This document shows, one piece after another, positions 46,903 through 56,333 of a DNA stretch of 64,000 bases. The notes under the pieces are model-generated. The model saw only the letters and a program-made list of their open reading frames with translations. It ran no database searches and was not told where the DNA came from. The stretch lies in NCBI GenBank assembly GCA_002245855.1, contig NOUX01000003.1, positions 248,001 to 312,000 of the forward strand. Reading direction: 5' to 3'. The stretch comes from Sphingobacterium cellulitidis (lineage in GTDB: Bacteria; Bacteroidota; Bacteroidia; Sphingobacteriales; Sphingobacteriaceae). The translations under genes were made by a program, and so were the position numbers. How positions within the stretch are numbered: the stretch's first letter is position 1; every line of letters begins with the position of its first letter.

Positions 46903-49038
46903 TTATTTATCTTTACTGAACATATTACCAATCTCCCTACTGATTCTTCTGAAAATAGGTGCCGTTTGAATATCTTCATACTCATCAATATGTTGATCTT
47001 CAAGCCTTGATGGGAAGATCAATAATAAGTTTTGGTTCTTATAATATTTTCCAACTCTTTTCGCCAAACCGTCCAAGGAATCGCGGTAGGATACATCACC
47101 ATAACGCGCTGACACGAAGACAAGCATAGATTCAGCATTGCTAAAGGTTGCCAATCCGTAGATATTATCCCAATCTTCATAATTCTCAAATGAAACTGGA
47201 ACACTGGACTTCAAATTCTCCAGCATTTGCTCAATCGCTTGATGACTTCGATGATTACACACGAAAATAATTGGCAGAGAAAGCTCTGAAGCCAATTTGG
47301 TAATTTTTTCCATCCAATATGCGAATCCTACTTCAGATTCTGCTAATGGCGGAACAAAGACCGTAATCATTTTATTGGTTATAAACGGCTTTTCTATGCG
47401 GCACATCATCAATGTGGCATCAGTACGGTTCAAGATACTCTCGGTCTTCTCTCCTACGATCTTCTCCACAAAGCTCGTTGCACTAGGCCATCCTAGGATT
47501 AAACAGTCAGCAAATGCTTCTCTTGCCGCACGGCTGATACCATTGGCGATATTGAAATCAACTTTTGTGATTAGATCAACCTCTGTTTCAGATCCGGAGG
47601 CATATTTGGCTGTCTTATCCAGATTCTGTCTTGCTTGATTTAGGTTTCTTTCCGCTTGTTCATCATTTGGAACCACACTTAAGATATTTAATGGGTGTGG
47701 TGATTTCTTGGATTTCACTAAAGTTGCAAAATCAAGGATAGCTTCCATGTTGTTCAGATTCGCAATTGGAATAACGATTTGTTCTTCATGCTCTTCCACA
47801 TGCTCCATATGTTCTTCATGCTGACGACCTTCCAATACAATTTTCTTGGAAGCATTCTCGGTGACGATGGAGGCGATAATACAACTTACCAAAATCAGGA
47901 TAATTGTACCATTAAGGACATTCTCATCAATAATATCGTTGTTATAACCAACCATAATAATGGCCAAGGTAGCTGCAGCATGTGCATTGCTTAATCCGAA
48001 GATTAAATTCCGCTCATTTGTAGAATATTTAAATGCCCATTGGGTTGCTGTTGCTGCAAGGAACTTTCCGACGATACCTACTAGAGTTAAAGCACCAGCA
48101 ACGTAGAATACGGTTAAACCACTGCTATTGGTAATCACACCAATATCCACGATCATACCTACTGAAATCAGGAAGAAAGGAATAAATATAGCGTTACCAA
48201 TAAACTCTATGCGGTTCATTAAAGCTGAAGAATGGGGAATTAATTTATTCAGTGCCAATCCAGCAACGAATGCCCCGATAATAGGCTCCAGGTTTGCCAT
48301 TTCTGCAAGGAATGCTGCAAAGAATACAACCGTCAGAACGAAGATATAGTGACCTGTTTTTTCACTTTCCACTTTTTCAAAAAACCATTTGGCAATCTTT
48401 GGAATGACCCCAAACATAATGAAAAGGAAGATGGCAAATGAAATCCCTAAGGTTACCCAAAATTCATTGTCAATATCACCTTGCGATGCACCTTTAATAA
48501 CCGCCAGAATGATAAGTACGGCTGTATCGGTAAGAATCGTACCGCCAATAGTAATTGCAACAGCTTCATTTTTTGAAATACCATAGCGATTAACAATGGG
48601 ATAAGAAACCAAGGTATGTGTCGCAAACATACTTGCAATCAAAATACTGGTTAATAAACTATAATCAAGGACATAATAACATACCGGGAATCCGATAGAT
48701 ATAGGAATAATAAAGGTAAAGAAGCCGAACAGGAAGGATTTATGTTTAGTTTTCTTAAACTCATTCATATCGAGTTCTAGACCTGCAATAAACATGATAT
48801 ACAGCAATCCTATGGTTGAAAACAAATCAACTGCGGAGTTTTTCTCTAACCAATTCAATCCATGCGGACCAATAATCATCCCTGATATAATCAGCCCGAT
48901 AATCCCAGGTACCTTTATCGGTCGCAACAAAATGGGCGATAAGAGAATGATAAAAAGAACTAGAGAGAATATAAGGACCGGATTAGTTAGTGGGGCCTCA
49001 AAAGCATGTATTAGATGATCAAAAATTTTGTCGCTCAT
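46903..49038 (-). CDS. CPA2-type cation/proton antiporter with C-terminal Usp-like region
   Basis: Inner-membrane Na+(K+)/H+ exchanger, about 711 aa from the ATG at 49038 (an upstream ATG at 49059 is less likely). Residues about 15-410 hold 12-13 helices with '[20 protein letters not shown]', '[20 protein letters not shown]', the Thr-Asp motif '[19 protein letters not shown]' and '[18 protein letters not shown]'. A His/Glu-rich linker ('[13 protein letters not shown]') leads to a cytoplasmic part (about 430-700) resembling two universal-stress-protein domains ('[20 protein letters not shown]'). There is no TrkA-N domain, unlike KefB/KefC. The tail may bind nucleotides and gate transport (inference). 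Confidence 0.92.
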   Translation of the reverse strand: MSDKIFDHLIHAFEAPLTNPVLIFSLVLFIILLSPILLRPIKVPGIIGLIISGMIIGPHGLNWLEKNSAVDLFSTIGLLYIMFIAGLELDMNEFKKTKHKSFLFGFFTFIIPISIGFPVCYYVLDYSLLTSILIASMFATHTLVSYPIVNRYGISKNEAVAITIGGTILTDTAVLIILAVIKGASQGDIDNEFWVTLGISFAIFLFIMFGVIPKIAKWFFEKVESEKTGHYIFVLTVVFFAAFLAEMANLEPIIGAFVAGLALNKLIPHSSALMNRIEFIGNAIFIPFFLISVGMIVDIGVITNSSGLTVFYVAGALTLVGIVGKFLAATATQWAFKYSTNERNLIFGLSNAHAAATLAIIMVGYNNDIIDENVLNGTIILILVSCIIASIVTENASKKIVLEGRQHEEHMEHVEEHEEQIVIPIANLNNMEAILDFATLVKSKKSPHPLNILSVVPNDEQAERNLNQARQNLDKTAKYASGSETEVDLITKVDFNIANGISRAAREAFADCLILGWPSATSFVEKIVGEKTESILNRTDATLMMCRIEKPFITNKMITVFVPPLAESEVGFAYWMEKITKLASELSLPIIFVCNHRSHQAIEQMLENLKSSVPVSFENYEDWDNIYGLATFSNAESMLVFVSARYGDVSYRDSLDGLAKRVGKYYKNQNLLLIFPSRLEDQHIDEYEDIQTAPIFRRISREIGNMFSKDK

Positions 49039-49147
49039 ATAAATTATTCTGAATTTCAATACAATTAAAAAACAATATTGTTTTCAAGTGAAAGATAAGG
49101 AAATTTAAGAGAATTATTGATTGAGAATCGGGAAATCTCCAAGAATG

Positions 49148-50365
49148 TTACTTGAACTGGATCGTCTTAATTGGCGATATTCTTGAAATAAGCATAGAAG
49201 GAATGAACAAAGTCAATAATGCAATTCCTATTAATGAAATATTCAACCATAATACGGTCATCCAAGAGATTTCCATAGGTACGAAGGAAACGTAATAGAT
49301 ACTTGGATCCAGTTTAAAAAAGTGGGTACTGGTTTGAAAAAAGTAAAGTCCAATCGCTATCAGATTTCCTAAAATAAGTCCATAGCCGATCAGATATAAG
49401 GAATTATAAAGAAATACAGTTCTGATTTTTCCATTTCTCATTCCTAAGGCCTTCAACATTCCGATCATTGGCGAACGTTCCAATATTGAAATCAATAAGG
49501 CAGAAATCATATTGATAACAGCAACGACCACCATCAGAACAAAAATAATATTATCATTCATGTCCAGCATATTCAGCCAATTGAAAATATCCTGCATTTG
49601 AATGACAACATTTGTTGCATATAGGCCAGAACCAAGATTATTATTGAGGTCGTCCGTGGTCTTGAATAATTGATTAAAATCTTTGACGCGGACTTCATAT
49701 CCACCTGCTTGGCCATCTTCGAGGTTGTTTAGCCTTTGGATCAAGGGCAATGAGCCAATTACGTATGTTTTATCCAATTCTTCGGAATTGGTTGTGAAAA
49801 TCCCCTTTACTATGAATTTACGTTTCTTTACAGGATTCTGAATAAAATGCATAATAAAACTTTCACCAACTTTCAAGTGCAGTCGGTTTGCCATCAATGA
49901 AGAAATCAACAATTGATTATCTGCATCTTCAGCAGAGAAATCAATGGTATCACCTTCAAGAATAGTTTTTGAAAGAAAGTTTTGATCGTAATCCTTATCG
50001 ATTCCTTTGAGAAGCACCCCTTCTACTTCACCTTTGACATTCATGATCCCGGCTTTAGTGGCAAAGGGATAGACTTCAACGACATTGGGATTTTGTTTGA
50101 TTCTGTCTATTTGTTGAGCATCGAGGGAAATTGGGGTATTGACATAGGAGTCATTCTTTTCATTTTTCAGGATAATAATATCACCAAAAAAGCCTCTTTG
50201 TTTTTCAGTTATTTCATCTTTGAAGCCATTTAGAATGGCTACTGCGAGAATGATCGCCATAATAGCTAAGGCTAAAGCCCCTACCGTCACGCGAACGATA
50301 AGTTTTGAAAACGTACGGTTTCCCTCTAGAGTAATCCTTTTGGCTAAGAAATATGGAAAATTCAA
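49148..50365 (-). CDS. FtsX/LolC-E-family ABC transporter permease
   Basis: About 405 aa, four membrane helices with a large periplasmic MacB-type domain after the first ('GDIIILKNEKNDSYVNTPIS', 'PVKKRKFIVKGIFTTNSEEL'). The last three helices lie at about 275-400, and 'ERSPMIGMLKALGMRNGKIR' is the cytoplasmic coupling motif. It resembles lipoprotein-releasing LolC/LolE; no ATPase gene is adjacent. The frame opens at a TTG at 50392, but that lies inside a perfect -7 box. The TTG at 50365 gives 'MNFPYFLAKRITLEGNRTF', the usual family N-terminus. Divergent from fmt. Confidence 0.9.
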   Translation of the reverse strand: MNFPYFLAKRITLEGNRTFSKLIVRVTVGALALAIMAIILAVAILNGFKDEITEKQRGFFGDIIILKNEKNDSYVNTPISLDAQQIDRIKQNPNVVEVYPFATKAGIMNVKGEVEGVLLKGIDKDYDQNFLSKTILEGDTIDFSAEDADNQLLISSLMANRLHLKVGESFIMHFIQNPVKKRKFIVKGIFTTNSEELDKTYVIGSLPLIQRLNNLEDGQAGGYEVRVKDFNQLFKTTDDLNNNLGSGLYATNVVIQMQDIFNWLNMLDMNDNIIFVLMVVVAVINMISALLISILERSPMIGMLKALGMRNGKIRTVFLYNSLYLIGYGLILGNLIAIGLYFFQTSTHFFKLDPSIYYVSFVPMEISWMTVLWLNISLIGIALLTLFIPSMLISRISPIKTIQFK

Positions 50366-50389
50366 GCTTAAATTAAATTTGTAACTTCG

Positions 50390-50397
50390 CAAAGTTA
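50390..50397 (-). promoter_or_regulatory. -7 box TAACTTTG of the LolC/E-type gene
   Basis: Perfect TAnnTTTG on the minus strand, with a TTG (50416-50418) 18 nt upstream. The start site would lie near 50385, about 20 nt before the TTG at 50365. Confidence 0.65.
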
Positions 50398-50458
50398 ATA
50401 AAATTTGTCATCCAACAATAGGGATGCTGTTGCATCCTAAACGTAATTTAATATTTCT

Positions 50459-51391
50459 ATGCGAATAATATTTATGGGTACTCCGGACTTTGCTGTAGCT
50501 TCGTTGAAAGCACTTATAGAAGCTGAAGAAGAAGTCGTAGCAGTGGTAACAGGTCCCGATAAACCGGCGGGTAGAGGTCAGAAAATGCATTCTTCAGCGG
50601 TGAAGCAATTTGCAGTTTCTCAAAATATCCCTGTCTTACAACCCGTAAAATTAAGAGACCCAGAGTTTTTGGAAGAATTAAAGTCATTTCAAGCAGACCT
50701 ACAAGTAGTTGTTGCGTTCAGGATGTTGCCTGAAATAGTATGGAATATGCCGCCAAAAGGAACGATCAATGTACATGCTTCGCTCCTTCCAAACTATCGT
50801 GGCGCAGCTCCTATCAACCATGCTATTTTGAATGGTGAAAAGAGTTCGGGGGTGACCACTTTTCTTTTGCAACATGAAATCGACACTGGAAATATTTTAT
50901 TTTTCACTGAAGTGCCCATTACAGAAACCGATAATGCTGGCGACCTACATGACAAATTAATGATTGCTGGAGCCGAATTACTGATTAAAACTGTAAACGC
51001 TATCAAAGAAGGCAATGTAAATCCTATCCCACAGGATGAATTAAGCAGCAATCAGGAATTAAAGCATGCTCCGAAAATATTCAAGGAAGATTGTTTGATT
51101 GATTGGAACAAAAGTACAGAGGAGGTTTTCAACCAGATTCGAGGCTTAAGTCCTTACCCGGCTGCATTTACATATTTGGACGATAAGGTTTTAAAGATTT
51201 ATACAGCGGAGAAAGAAGTTGTTGGACACAGCGAGAAGCCAGGGTCGTATATCTCGGATGGAAAGACCAACATCAAATTTGCCACGGCAGATGGCTTTAT
51301 TAGTCTATCTGAAATACAAATAGAGGGCAAAAAGAGGATGGCTGTAACTGATTTTCTTCGAGGTTATCGTTTGGACAAATTGGCAGATTAA
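50459..51391 (+). CDS. fmt: Methionyl-tRNA formyltransferase
   Basis: Formylates initiator Met-tRNA. 310 aa. N-terminal Rossmann domain 'MRIIFMGTPDFAVASLKALI', 'VTGPDKPAGRGQKMHSSAVK', catalytic Asn-His-Asp set in 'GTINVHASLLPNYRGAAPIN' and 'HEIDTGNILF'; the C-terminal OB-like tRNA-binding domain ends at 'MAVTDFLRGYRLDKL'. The usual partner def is not adjacent. Its stop overlaps the convergent Xre gene by 4 nt (51388-51391). Confidence 0.97.
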   Translation: MRIIFMGTPDFAVASLKALIEAEEEVVAVVTGPDKPAGRGQKMHSSAVKQFAVSQNIPVLQPVKLRDPEFLEELKSFQADLQVVVAFRMLPEIVWNMPPKGTINVHASLLPNYRGAAPINHAILNGEKSSGVTTFLLQHEIDTGNILFFTEVPITETDNAGDLHDKLMIAGAELLIKTVNAIKEGNVNPIPQDELSSNQELKHAPKIFKEDCLIDWNKSTEEVFNQIRGLSPYPAAFTYLDDKVLKIYTAEKEVVGHSEKPGSYISDGKTNIKFATADGFISLSEIQIEGKKRMAVTDFLRGYRLDKLAD

Positions 51392-51594
51392 TCTTCAACA
51401 TATTTAAACAGATCCCCGGGTTGACAGTTCAAGGCTTTACAGATGGCATTTAAGGTGCTGATACGTATTGCCTTAGCTTTCTGATTTTTAATTATCGATA
51501 GATTGGAAAGTGTGATTCCAACTTTTTCACTCAATTCATTCAGAGACATTTTTCTCTGCGACATGATTTCGTCAAGATGAACAATTATAGGCAT
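51388..51594 (-). CDS. Small Xre/YozG-type HTH regulator
   Basis: 68 aa from the ATG at 51594, a single helix-turn-helix domain: 'MSQRKMSLNELSEKVGITLS' then 'ISTLNAICKALNCQPGDLFK'. YozG/HTH_26-like regulators of this size are often near an integral membrane partner, but none is here. Divergent from rpoD across a 300-bp gap that contains a 17-bp palindrome, which it might bind. The frame stays open upstream to 51639 without improving the domain. Confidence 0.88.
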   Translation of the reverse strand: MPIIVHLDEIMSQRKMSLNELSEKVGITLSNLSIIKNQKAKAIRISTLNAICKALNCQPGDLFKYVED

Positions 51595-51794
51595 AACAAA
51601 TAATATTTTGCTTTTGATTAATATTACAGTAGAAAACAATTCTTGTTTGGATTTGTTTTATAACAGGAAAAAGGAAATTGAAATAAGCAAGAAAAATTAG
51701 TTAAATGTGTGTTAAATACTTGTAAATCGACGAGATTGGCGAGTTTTTGGAATGATTTTTGATGTTAGTATAACATCAACTCACCACGTATAAC

Positions 51795-51811
51795 TAACTC
51801 ATAATGAGTTA
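51795..51811. promoter_or_regulatory. 17-bp perfect palindrome upstream of rpoD
   Basis: TAACTCAT-A-ATGAGTTA, two perfect 8-bp arms with one central base. It lies 42 bp before the rpoD -7 box and about 200 bp before the divergent Xre start, as expected of an operator for a dimeric regulator. No factor is assigned. Confidence 0.5.
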
Positions 51812-51852
51812 ATAATTTACAAATAGATTAGAAATAATTGGGATAAATTTGT

Positions 51853-51860
51853 TATGTTTG
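51853..51860 (+). promoter_or_regulatory. -7 box TATGTTTG of rpoD
   Basis: Perfect TAnnTTTG, 35 nt before the ATG. Confidence 0.65.
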
Positions 51861-51895
51861 CGGACATTTCAGAAAAGAAAGGTTTATATATTTAG

Positions 51896-52756
51896 ATGAG
51901 ACAGCTCAAAATTACACAATCCATCACCAACCGTGAATCGCAATCACTTGACAAGTATTTGCATGAAATCGGCAAGGTAGATTTAATTTCGGCAGAAGAA
52001 GAGGTTATTCTAGCTCAAAGAATTCGTGAAGGTGATCAGGTTGCACTGGAGAAATTAACAAAAACCAACTTACGTTTCGTTGTATCGGTAGCAAAACAAT
52101 ACCAGAATCAAGGATTAACCTTAGGGGACTTGATTAATGAGGGTAACTTAGGCTTAATCAAAGCAGCAAAGAGATTCGATGAGACCAAAGGGTTTAAGTT
52201 TATTTCCTACGCAGTATGGTGGATTCGTCAATCAATTTTACAAGCTATTGCAGAGCAATCTCGTATCGTTCGTTTACCATTGAACCAAGTAGGGTCTTTA
52301 AGTAAAATTAGCAAGGCCTTTTCAAAATTGGAGCAGGAATATGAGCGTGAACCGTCACCAGAAGAATTAGCTGATATCTTAGAAACTACGGTTGACAAGG
52401 TATCTGATACATTGAGTAACTCTGGTCGTCACGTATCGATGGATGCGCCATTTGTACAAGGAGAAGAAAACACCCTATTGGACGTTTTGGAGAACAGCGA
52501 CCCTGACACTGACAGTTCATTAATTGACGAGTCTTTATCAGAAGAAATCAAAAGATCGTTAGCTACATTAACAGAGCGCGAGAGAGAAATTATTGTATTA
52601 TTCTTCGGATTAGGTTCAAATCATCAATTGTCATTGGAGGAAATTGGCGAGAAATTCAGCTTGACTAGAGAGCGTGTTCGTCAGATTAAAGACAAGGCGT
52701 TACAACGCTTAAGACACACCTCGAGAAGCAAAATCCTAAAATCATATTTAGGATAA
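51896..52756 (+). CDS. rpoD: Primary sigma factor (sigma-70/SigA, Bacteroidota type)
   Basis: Housekeeping sigma factor. 286 aa, much shorter than the E. coli protein because region 1.1 and the non-conserved insert are absent, as is normal in Bacteroidota. Region 1.2 is '[20 protein letters not shown]'. Region 2 runs through '[20 protein letters not shown]', '[20 protein letters not shown]' and '[20 protein letters not shown]'; region 3 follows '[20 protein letters not shown]'. Region 4 is '[16 protein letters not shown]' to '[20 protein letters not shown]'. It is expected to read the TTTG/TAnnTTTG promoters noted throughout this window. Confidence 0.97.
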   Translation: MRQLKITQSITNRESQSLDKYLHEIGKVDLISAEEEVILAQRIREGDQVALEKLTKTNLRFVVSVAKQYQNQGLTLGDLINEGNLGLIKAAKRFDETKGFKFISYAVWWIRQSILQAIAEQSRIVRLPLNQVGSLSKISKAFSKLEQEYEREPSPEELADILETTVDKVSDTLSNSGRHVSMDAPFVQGEENTLLDVLENSDPDTDSSLIDESLSEEIKRSLATLTEREREIIVLFFGLGSNHQLSLEEIGEKFSLTRERVRQIKDKALQRLRHTSRSKILKSYLG

Positions 52757-52782
52757 TCCAAGATCTTGAATAAACACATAGC

Positions 52783-52810
52783 AATGCGCAATTAATATTG
52801 CGCATTTTTT
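52783..52810 (+). terminator. Rho-independent terminator after rpoD
   Basis: Perfect 10-bp stem (52783-52792 with 52797-52806), TAAT loop, T-run. Confidence 0.93.
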
Positions 52811-52833
52811 GTATAAAAAATTTTCATTGGGAA

Positions 52834-52870
52834 TAAAAAAAGCCTTGAACTAAAATTTCAAGGCTTTTTC
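52834..52870 (-). terminator. Terminator of the second Xre gene
   Basis: Stem AGCCTTGAA/TTCAAGGCT (52841-52849 with 52857-52865) extended by A/T runs on both sides, 7-nt loop. Also usable from the rpoD side. Confidence 0.9.
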
Positions 52871-52887
52871 TTTTAGAAATAATATTA

Positions 52888-53217
52888 TTATTTCTTATGT
52901 AATTGTTCGTATAAGTCAATTACCTTTTTTTGCAAATCGATAACTTCAACTTCACGTGCTTGAAGACGTTTTTGAAGCTCGTTTACTTCATTCTGAATTT
53001 GCTTATCTTCTTCAGGGTCTGAAGTAGACAACAATTGCACTAATGATAAACCAAATAATTTAGAGATTTGGTTTAATCTTGATAAATTGACATCTGTAAT
53101 TCCAGTTTCAATCTTAGAAAAAGCAGGAATCGAGATATCTAGCCTTTTAGCTACATCCTCCTGACTCCATCCTTTCTGATGTCTAAGTAATCTAATTTTT
53201 TTTCCTAATGCATTCAT
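52888..53217 (-). CDS. Xre-family HTH regulator with C-terminal coiled coil
   Basis: 109 aa. The N-terminal HTH_3 domain is 'LGKKIRLLRHQKGWSQEDVA' and 'RLDISIPAFSKIETGITDVN'. From about residue 70 to 109 there is a heptad-like coiled coil ('QNEVNELQKRLQAREVEVID', 'LQKKVIDLYEQL') that should drive dimerisation. Sensor domains are absent. It is separated from the Mpl-like gene upstream by about 100 bp of AT-rich sequence. Targets unknown. Confidence 0.92.
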   Translation of the reverse strand: MNALGKKIRLLRHQKGWSQEDVAKRLDISIPAFSKIETGITDVNLSRLNQISKLFGLSLVQLLSTSDPEEDKQIQNEVNELQKRLQAREVEVIDLQKKVIDLYEQLHKK

Positions 53218-53323
53218 GGGTAAAATGTAAAATATTTATTTATTAAGTAATTATCAAATTTAAACAAATAAAGTAAAATTCAAAATCCCATTATTAAAAT
53301 TTTAAAAAAAATCCGAAAGAATG

Positions 53324-54694
53324 TTAAAAATTTCTCAAAAATTTATCTGCAAAACTACTCATATTTACCCCATTGTAGTTGTTTGAACTCATAAATAGCA
53401 AATTATACCCATTTGACTTAAAAGTTTCTAAAAATACTTCTAAATCAGCCATTTGCGTGATAACTTGAAAGGAAGGATGGTTAAAAGCCTCTGTTAAACG
53501 CCAAATTAAATTATCTAAAGCAATATTTTTTTCCTTTATAAGTGATGTATTAACGAAAACGACAGCAAAGTCTGATTCATTCATCGAATTTGCGTATTCC
53601 GTAATAAACTCAGAGTCAAGACTGTCATAGGCGTTTAATTCGATGACGGTTACCAAGGCTTGATTTGGAAATTGTTCCTTCACCGCATGGATACTTGACC
53701 TCAATTTACTAGGTGTATGTGCGAAATCCTGATAAACTACACTTCCGTTCTGACTAGCTACAAATTCTAAATATCTTATTGAACTCTTGAAATCCTGGAT
53801 AGCCGAGTAAAACTCATCGCGCTTCACTCCTAGCCATTCACATACCGTAAATGCACCAGCAATATTGGATAAATTATGCTTTCCAAACACTTTTAACGGG
53901 ATATTCTCTTCGCCAACGTGCAAATAGGTCACCCCCTTATTTATCGTGTATTCTGGAAGCTTGTAGCCATGTCGATTAATTTTAATGTCCATGGTCCTCT
54001 CTACCACCTCTCTGGTGTTTTTATCATCCTTGTTATAGATTAATGTACCTTTAGGGACAATAGTCCTAATAAAGTCCTCAAATTGCTTAAAATACTCTTC
54101 TTCTGAGATAACAGTTTTAAAGTGATCCCAATCAATTCCACTGATAAGCGCGATATTCGGTTTATATTTTAAGAATTTAGATTGTTTATTAACTGCAGAA
54201 GCATAATACTCATCGCCTTCAATAATCATGAGGTTATTTTCAGGATTCAACTGTAGCAGGTCATCAAAACCTTCCAATTGAGCCCCTACCAAGTAATCAA
54301 AATTGCGACCCAATTTCTTAAGGACATGCATGATCATACTTGTGATGGTCGTTTTACCATAGGAACCGGCTATTACAACACGAGTTTTTTCAACGCTTTG
54401 TTCATATACAAACTCAGGGAAAGAATAAATTTTTATTCCCATTTCCTTGGCTTTATTTAGCTCAGGATTATTTTCATCCGCATGCATGCCTAAAATTACA
54501 GCATCGATATCCTCCGTAATTTTTTCAGGAAACCACCCTAATTCGGTTGGGAGTAAACCTGCTTCACGAAGTTGCGACTTCGACGGCTCGACGATTTGAT
54601 CATCCGAACCAGTCACCTGATGCCCCTGTTCAGCTAAATTAATAGCTAAATTATGCATGATACTTCCGCCTATGGCAATAAAATGAATGCGCAT
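53324..54694 (-). CDS. Mpl-like Mur ligase (murein tripeptide recycling)
   Basis: Mur ligase, 456 aa, closest by pattern to Mpl, which reattaches recycled L-Ala-D-Glu-DAP to UDP-MurNAc. N-terminal 'MRIHFIAIGGSIMHNLAINL' matches the UDP-binding domain of MurC/Mpl. The P-loop is 'AGSYGKTTITSM' (109-120), with Tyr112 where Mpl and MurC usually have His. 'MIIEGDEYYASAVNKQSKFL' and 'ALISGIDWDHFKTV' follow the Mpl pattern; C-terminal 'VVYQDFAHTPSKLRSSIHAV' has the DFAH motif with Thr after it. MurC itself would normally sit in the division/cell wall cluster, which favours Mpl. It starts at the base next to the prmA stop. Confidence 0.87.
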   Translation of the reverse strand: MRIHFIAIGGSIMHNLAINLAEQGHQVTGSDDQIVEPSKSQLREAGLLPTELGWFPEKITEDIDAVILGMHADENNPELNKAKEMGIKIYSFPEFVYEQSVEKTRVVIAGSYGKTTITSMIMHVLKKLGRNFDYLVGAQLEGFDDLLQLNPENNLMIIEGDEYYASAVNKQSKFLKYKPNIALISGIDWDHFKTVISEEEYFKQFEDFIRTIVPKGTLIYNKDDKNTREVVERTMDIKINRHGYKLPEYTINKGVTYLHVGEENIPLKVFGKHNLSNIAGAFTVCEWLGVKRDEFYSAIQDFKSSIRYLEFVASQNGSVVYQDFAHTPSKLRSSIHAVKEQFPNQALVTVIELNAYDSLDSEFITEYANSMNESDFAVVFVNTSLIKEKNIALDNLIWRLTEAFNHPSFQVITQMADLEVFLETFKSNGYNLLFMSSNNYNGVNMSSFADKFLRNF

Positions 54695-55537
54695 TTAGTT
54701 TGCTTTAATAAATTTGGCTGCACACCAGGTATCCAGCACTTTTTTCTCAATAAATTGAAAACCTAAGGATTCAGCCTTCTTCGATAAGATCTCCAAATCC
54801 TCACCATCATAGAACCCTGAGATATAGAGTTCTCCTGATTCAGAAAGGTCGGTATAATACACATCAAATTGATCCATCAGAATATTTCTATTGATGTTCG
54901 CCAGGATGGTATTAAATTTTTTCCCTTCAATTGCTTCCTTAGAACCTAACTTCGCTTCAATATTTGAAACCTGGTTTAGTTCTTTGTTCTCTATCACACT
55001 TTCTACGCAGATAGGATCAAAGTCAACTGCAAGGATTTGCGATGCTCCACGTTTGGAAGCTAGAATCGCCAATATTCCGGTACCACAACCCATATCTAAA
55101 ACCTCCTTACCTTGGAAATCATTTTCCAGGATATAAGAAAGCATCATAGACGTGGTTTGATGGTGCCCCGTTCCGAAAGACATCTTCGGATCGATAATAA
55201 TCTGATAAGGATATTCGGGTTTATCCTCATGGAAAGTCGCGCGCACATAACACTTGTCATCAACCAAAATAGGGCTAAAATTACTTTCCCACACTTGATT
55301 CCAATTCTTGTTTTCTAGTTCGTTGACCTCATAGGATATTTCAAAACCTTCAGCTTCGCTCAGCAACAAGGTTTCCAAAGCCTGGATATCTAGGTTTGAC
55401 GCTGGAATATAAGCTACAAAACCTTGGTCCTGATCCTCGAAAGTGTCAAAGCCAAGGTTTGCTAATTCAGCGATAAGCAAATCCTTTTGCCATTCTTCGA
55501 TATTCGAAGACGTAAAAGTAACTGCTGTATACTTCAT
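54695..55537 (-). CDS. prmA: Ribosomal protein L11 methyltransferase
   Basis: SAM-dependent methylation of ribosomal protein L11. 280 aa. A substrate-recognition N-domain (about 1-85) precedes the Rossmann domain with 'IDPKMSFGTGHHQTTSMMLS', SAM motif I 'VLDMGCGTGILAILASKRGA' and catalytic-site 'ILANINRNILMDQF'. It lies 4 bp after tpiA and directly abuts the Mpl-like gene (no gap), so tpiA-prmA-mpl form a tight operon. Confidence 0.95.
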   Translation of the reverse strand: MKYTAVTFTSSNIEEWQKDLLIAELANLGFDTFEDQDQGFVAYIPASNLDIQALETLLLSEAEGFEISYEVNELENKNWNQVWESNFSPILVDDKCYVRATFHEDKPEYPYQIIIDPKMSFGTGHHQTTSMMLSYILENDFQGKEVLDMGCGTGILAILASKRGASQILAVDFDPICVESVIENKELNQVSNIEAKLGSKEAIEGKKFNTILANINRNILMDQFDVYYTDLSESGELYISGFYDGEDLEILSKKAESLGFQFIEKKVLDTWCAAKFIKAN

Positions 55538-55541
55538 ATTT

Positions 55542-56309
55542 TTACGCGTTAAATACGTTAATAATTTGCAAGAAATCGCGAGATTTCAAAGACGCACCAC
55601 CGATTAATCCACCGTCGATGTCCGGTTGTGAGAATAAACTTTGAGCATTCGATGGGTTTGCACTACCACCATATAAAATACTCGTGTTATCGGCAGTTTC
55701 CTGACCATATTGATCAGCTAAAGTTTTGCGGATAAATGCGTGTACTTCTTGTGCTTGTTCTGGACTTGCTGTTAAACCAGTTCCGATAGCCCAAACTGGC
55801 TCATATGCCAATACAATATTTTTAAATGCTTCAGTATCTAAATGAAATAAAGCTTTGCTTAATTGCGTCTTGATTACATCAAAATAAGAACCTGCTTCTC
55901 GCTCATCTTTAGTTTCGCCGATGCAAAAGATAGGTTTAAGATTATGTTTTAATGCAACATCAACTTTCTCCGCCAATAATTCATCAGTTTCTCCAAAATA
56001 AGCACGACGCTCAGAGTGACCCAAGATTACATATTCAGCACCCGTAGATTTAACCTGAGAAGCTGAAATTTCTCCTGTATAAGCTCCCGATTCATGTTGA
56101 TTGATATTTTGTGCACCAATAGATACATTCTTCGTAGAAGCGCTTAATTTAGAAATTGCTGCCAAATGGATAAATGGGCTACAAACAACGATCTCTTGAT
56201 TTCCAATCACTTCGTCTTTCACCATATTCACGATCTCAGAGAACAAGCTAACGCCTTGCTCATAATCCATGTTCATTTTCCAGTTTCCAGCTACAATATT
56301 TTTACGCAT
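55542..56309 (-). CDS. tpiA: Triosephosphate isomerase
   Basis: Glycolytic interconversion of dihydroxyacetone phosphate and glyceraldehyde 3-phosphate. 255 aa TIM barrel. '[11 protein letters not shown]' (Lys11), catalytic His in '[16 protein letters not shown]', catalytic Glu in '[12 protein letters not shown]', flexible phosphate loop '[12 protein letters not shown]' and '[11 protein letters not shown]'. It starts 24 bp after the GlmU-like gene. Confidence 0.98.
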   Translation of the reverse strand: MRKNIVAGNWKMNMDYEQGVSLFSEIVNMVKDEVIGNQEIVVCSPFIHLAAISKLSASTKNVSIGAQNINQHESGAYTGEISASQVKSTGAEYVILGHSERRAYFGETDELLAEKVDVALKHNLKPIFCIGETKDEREAGSYFDVIKTQLSKALFHLDTEAFKNIVLAYEPVWAIGTGLTASPEQAQEVHAFIRKTLADQYGQETADNTSILYGGSANPSNAQSLFSQPDIDGGLIGGASLKSRDFLQIINVFNA

Positions 56310-56333
56310 AGTGTTTAATGTTTATTTATATGT

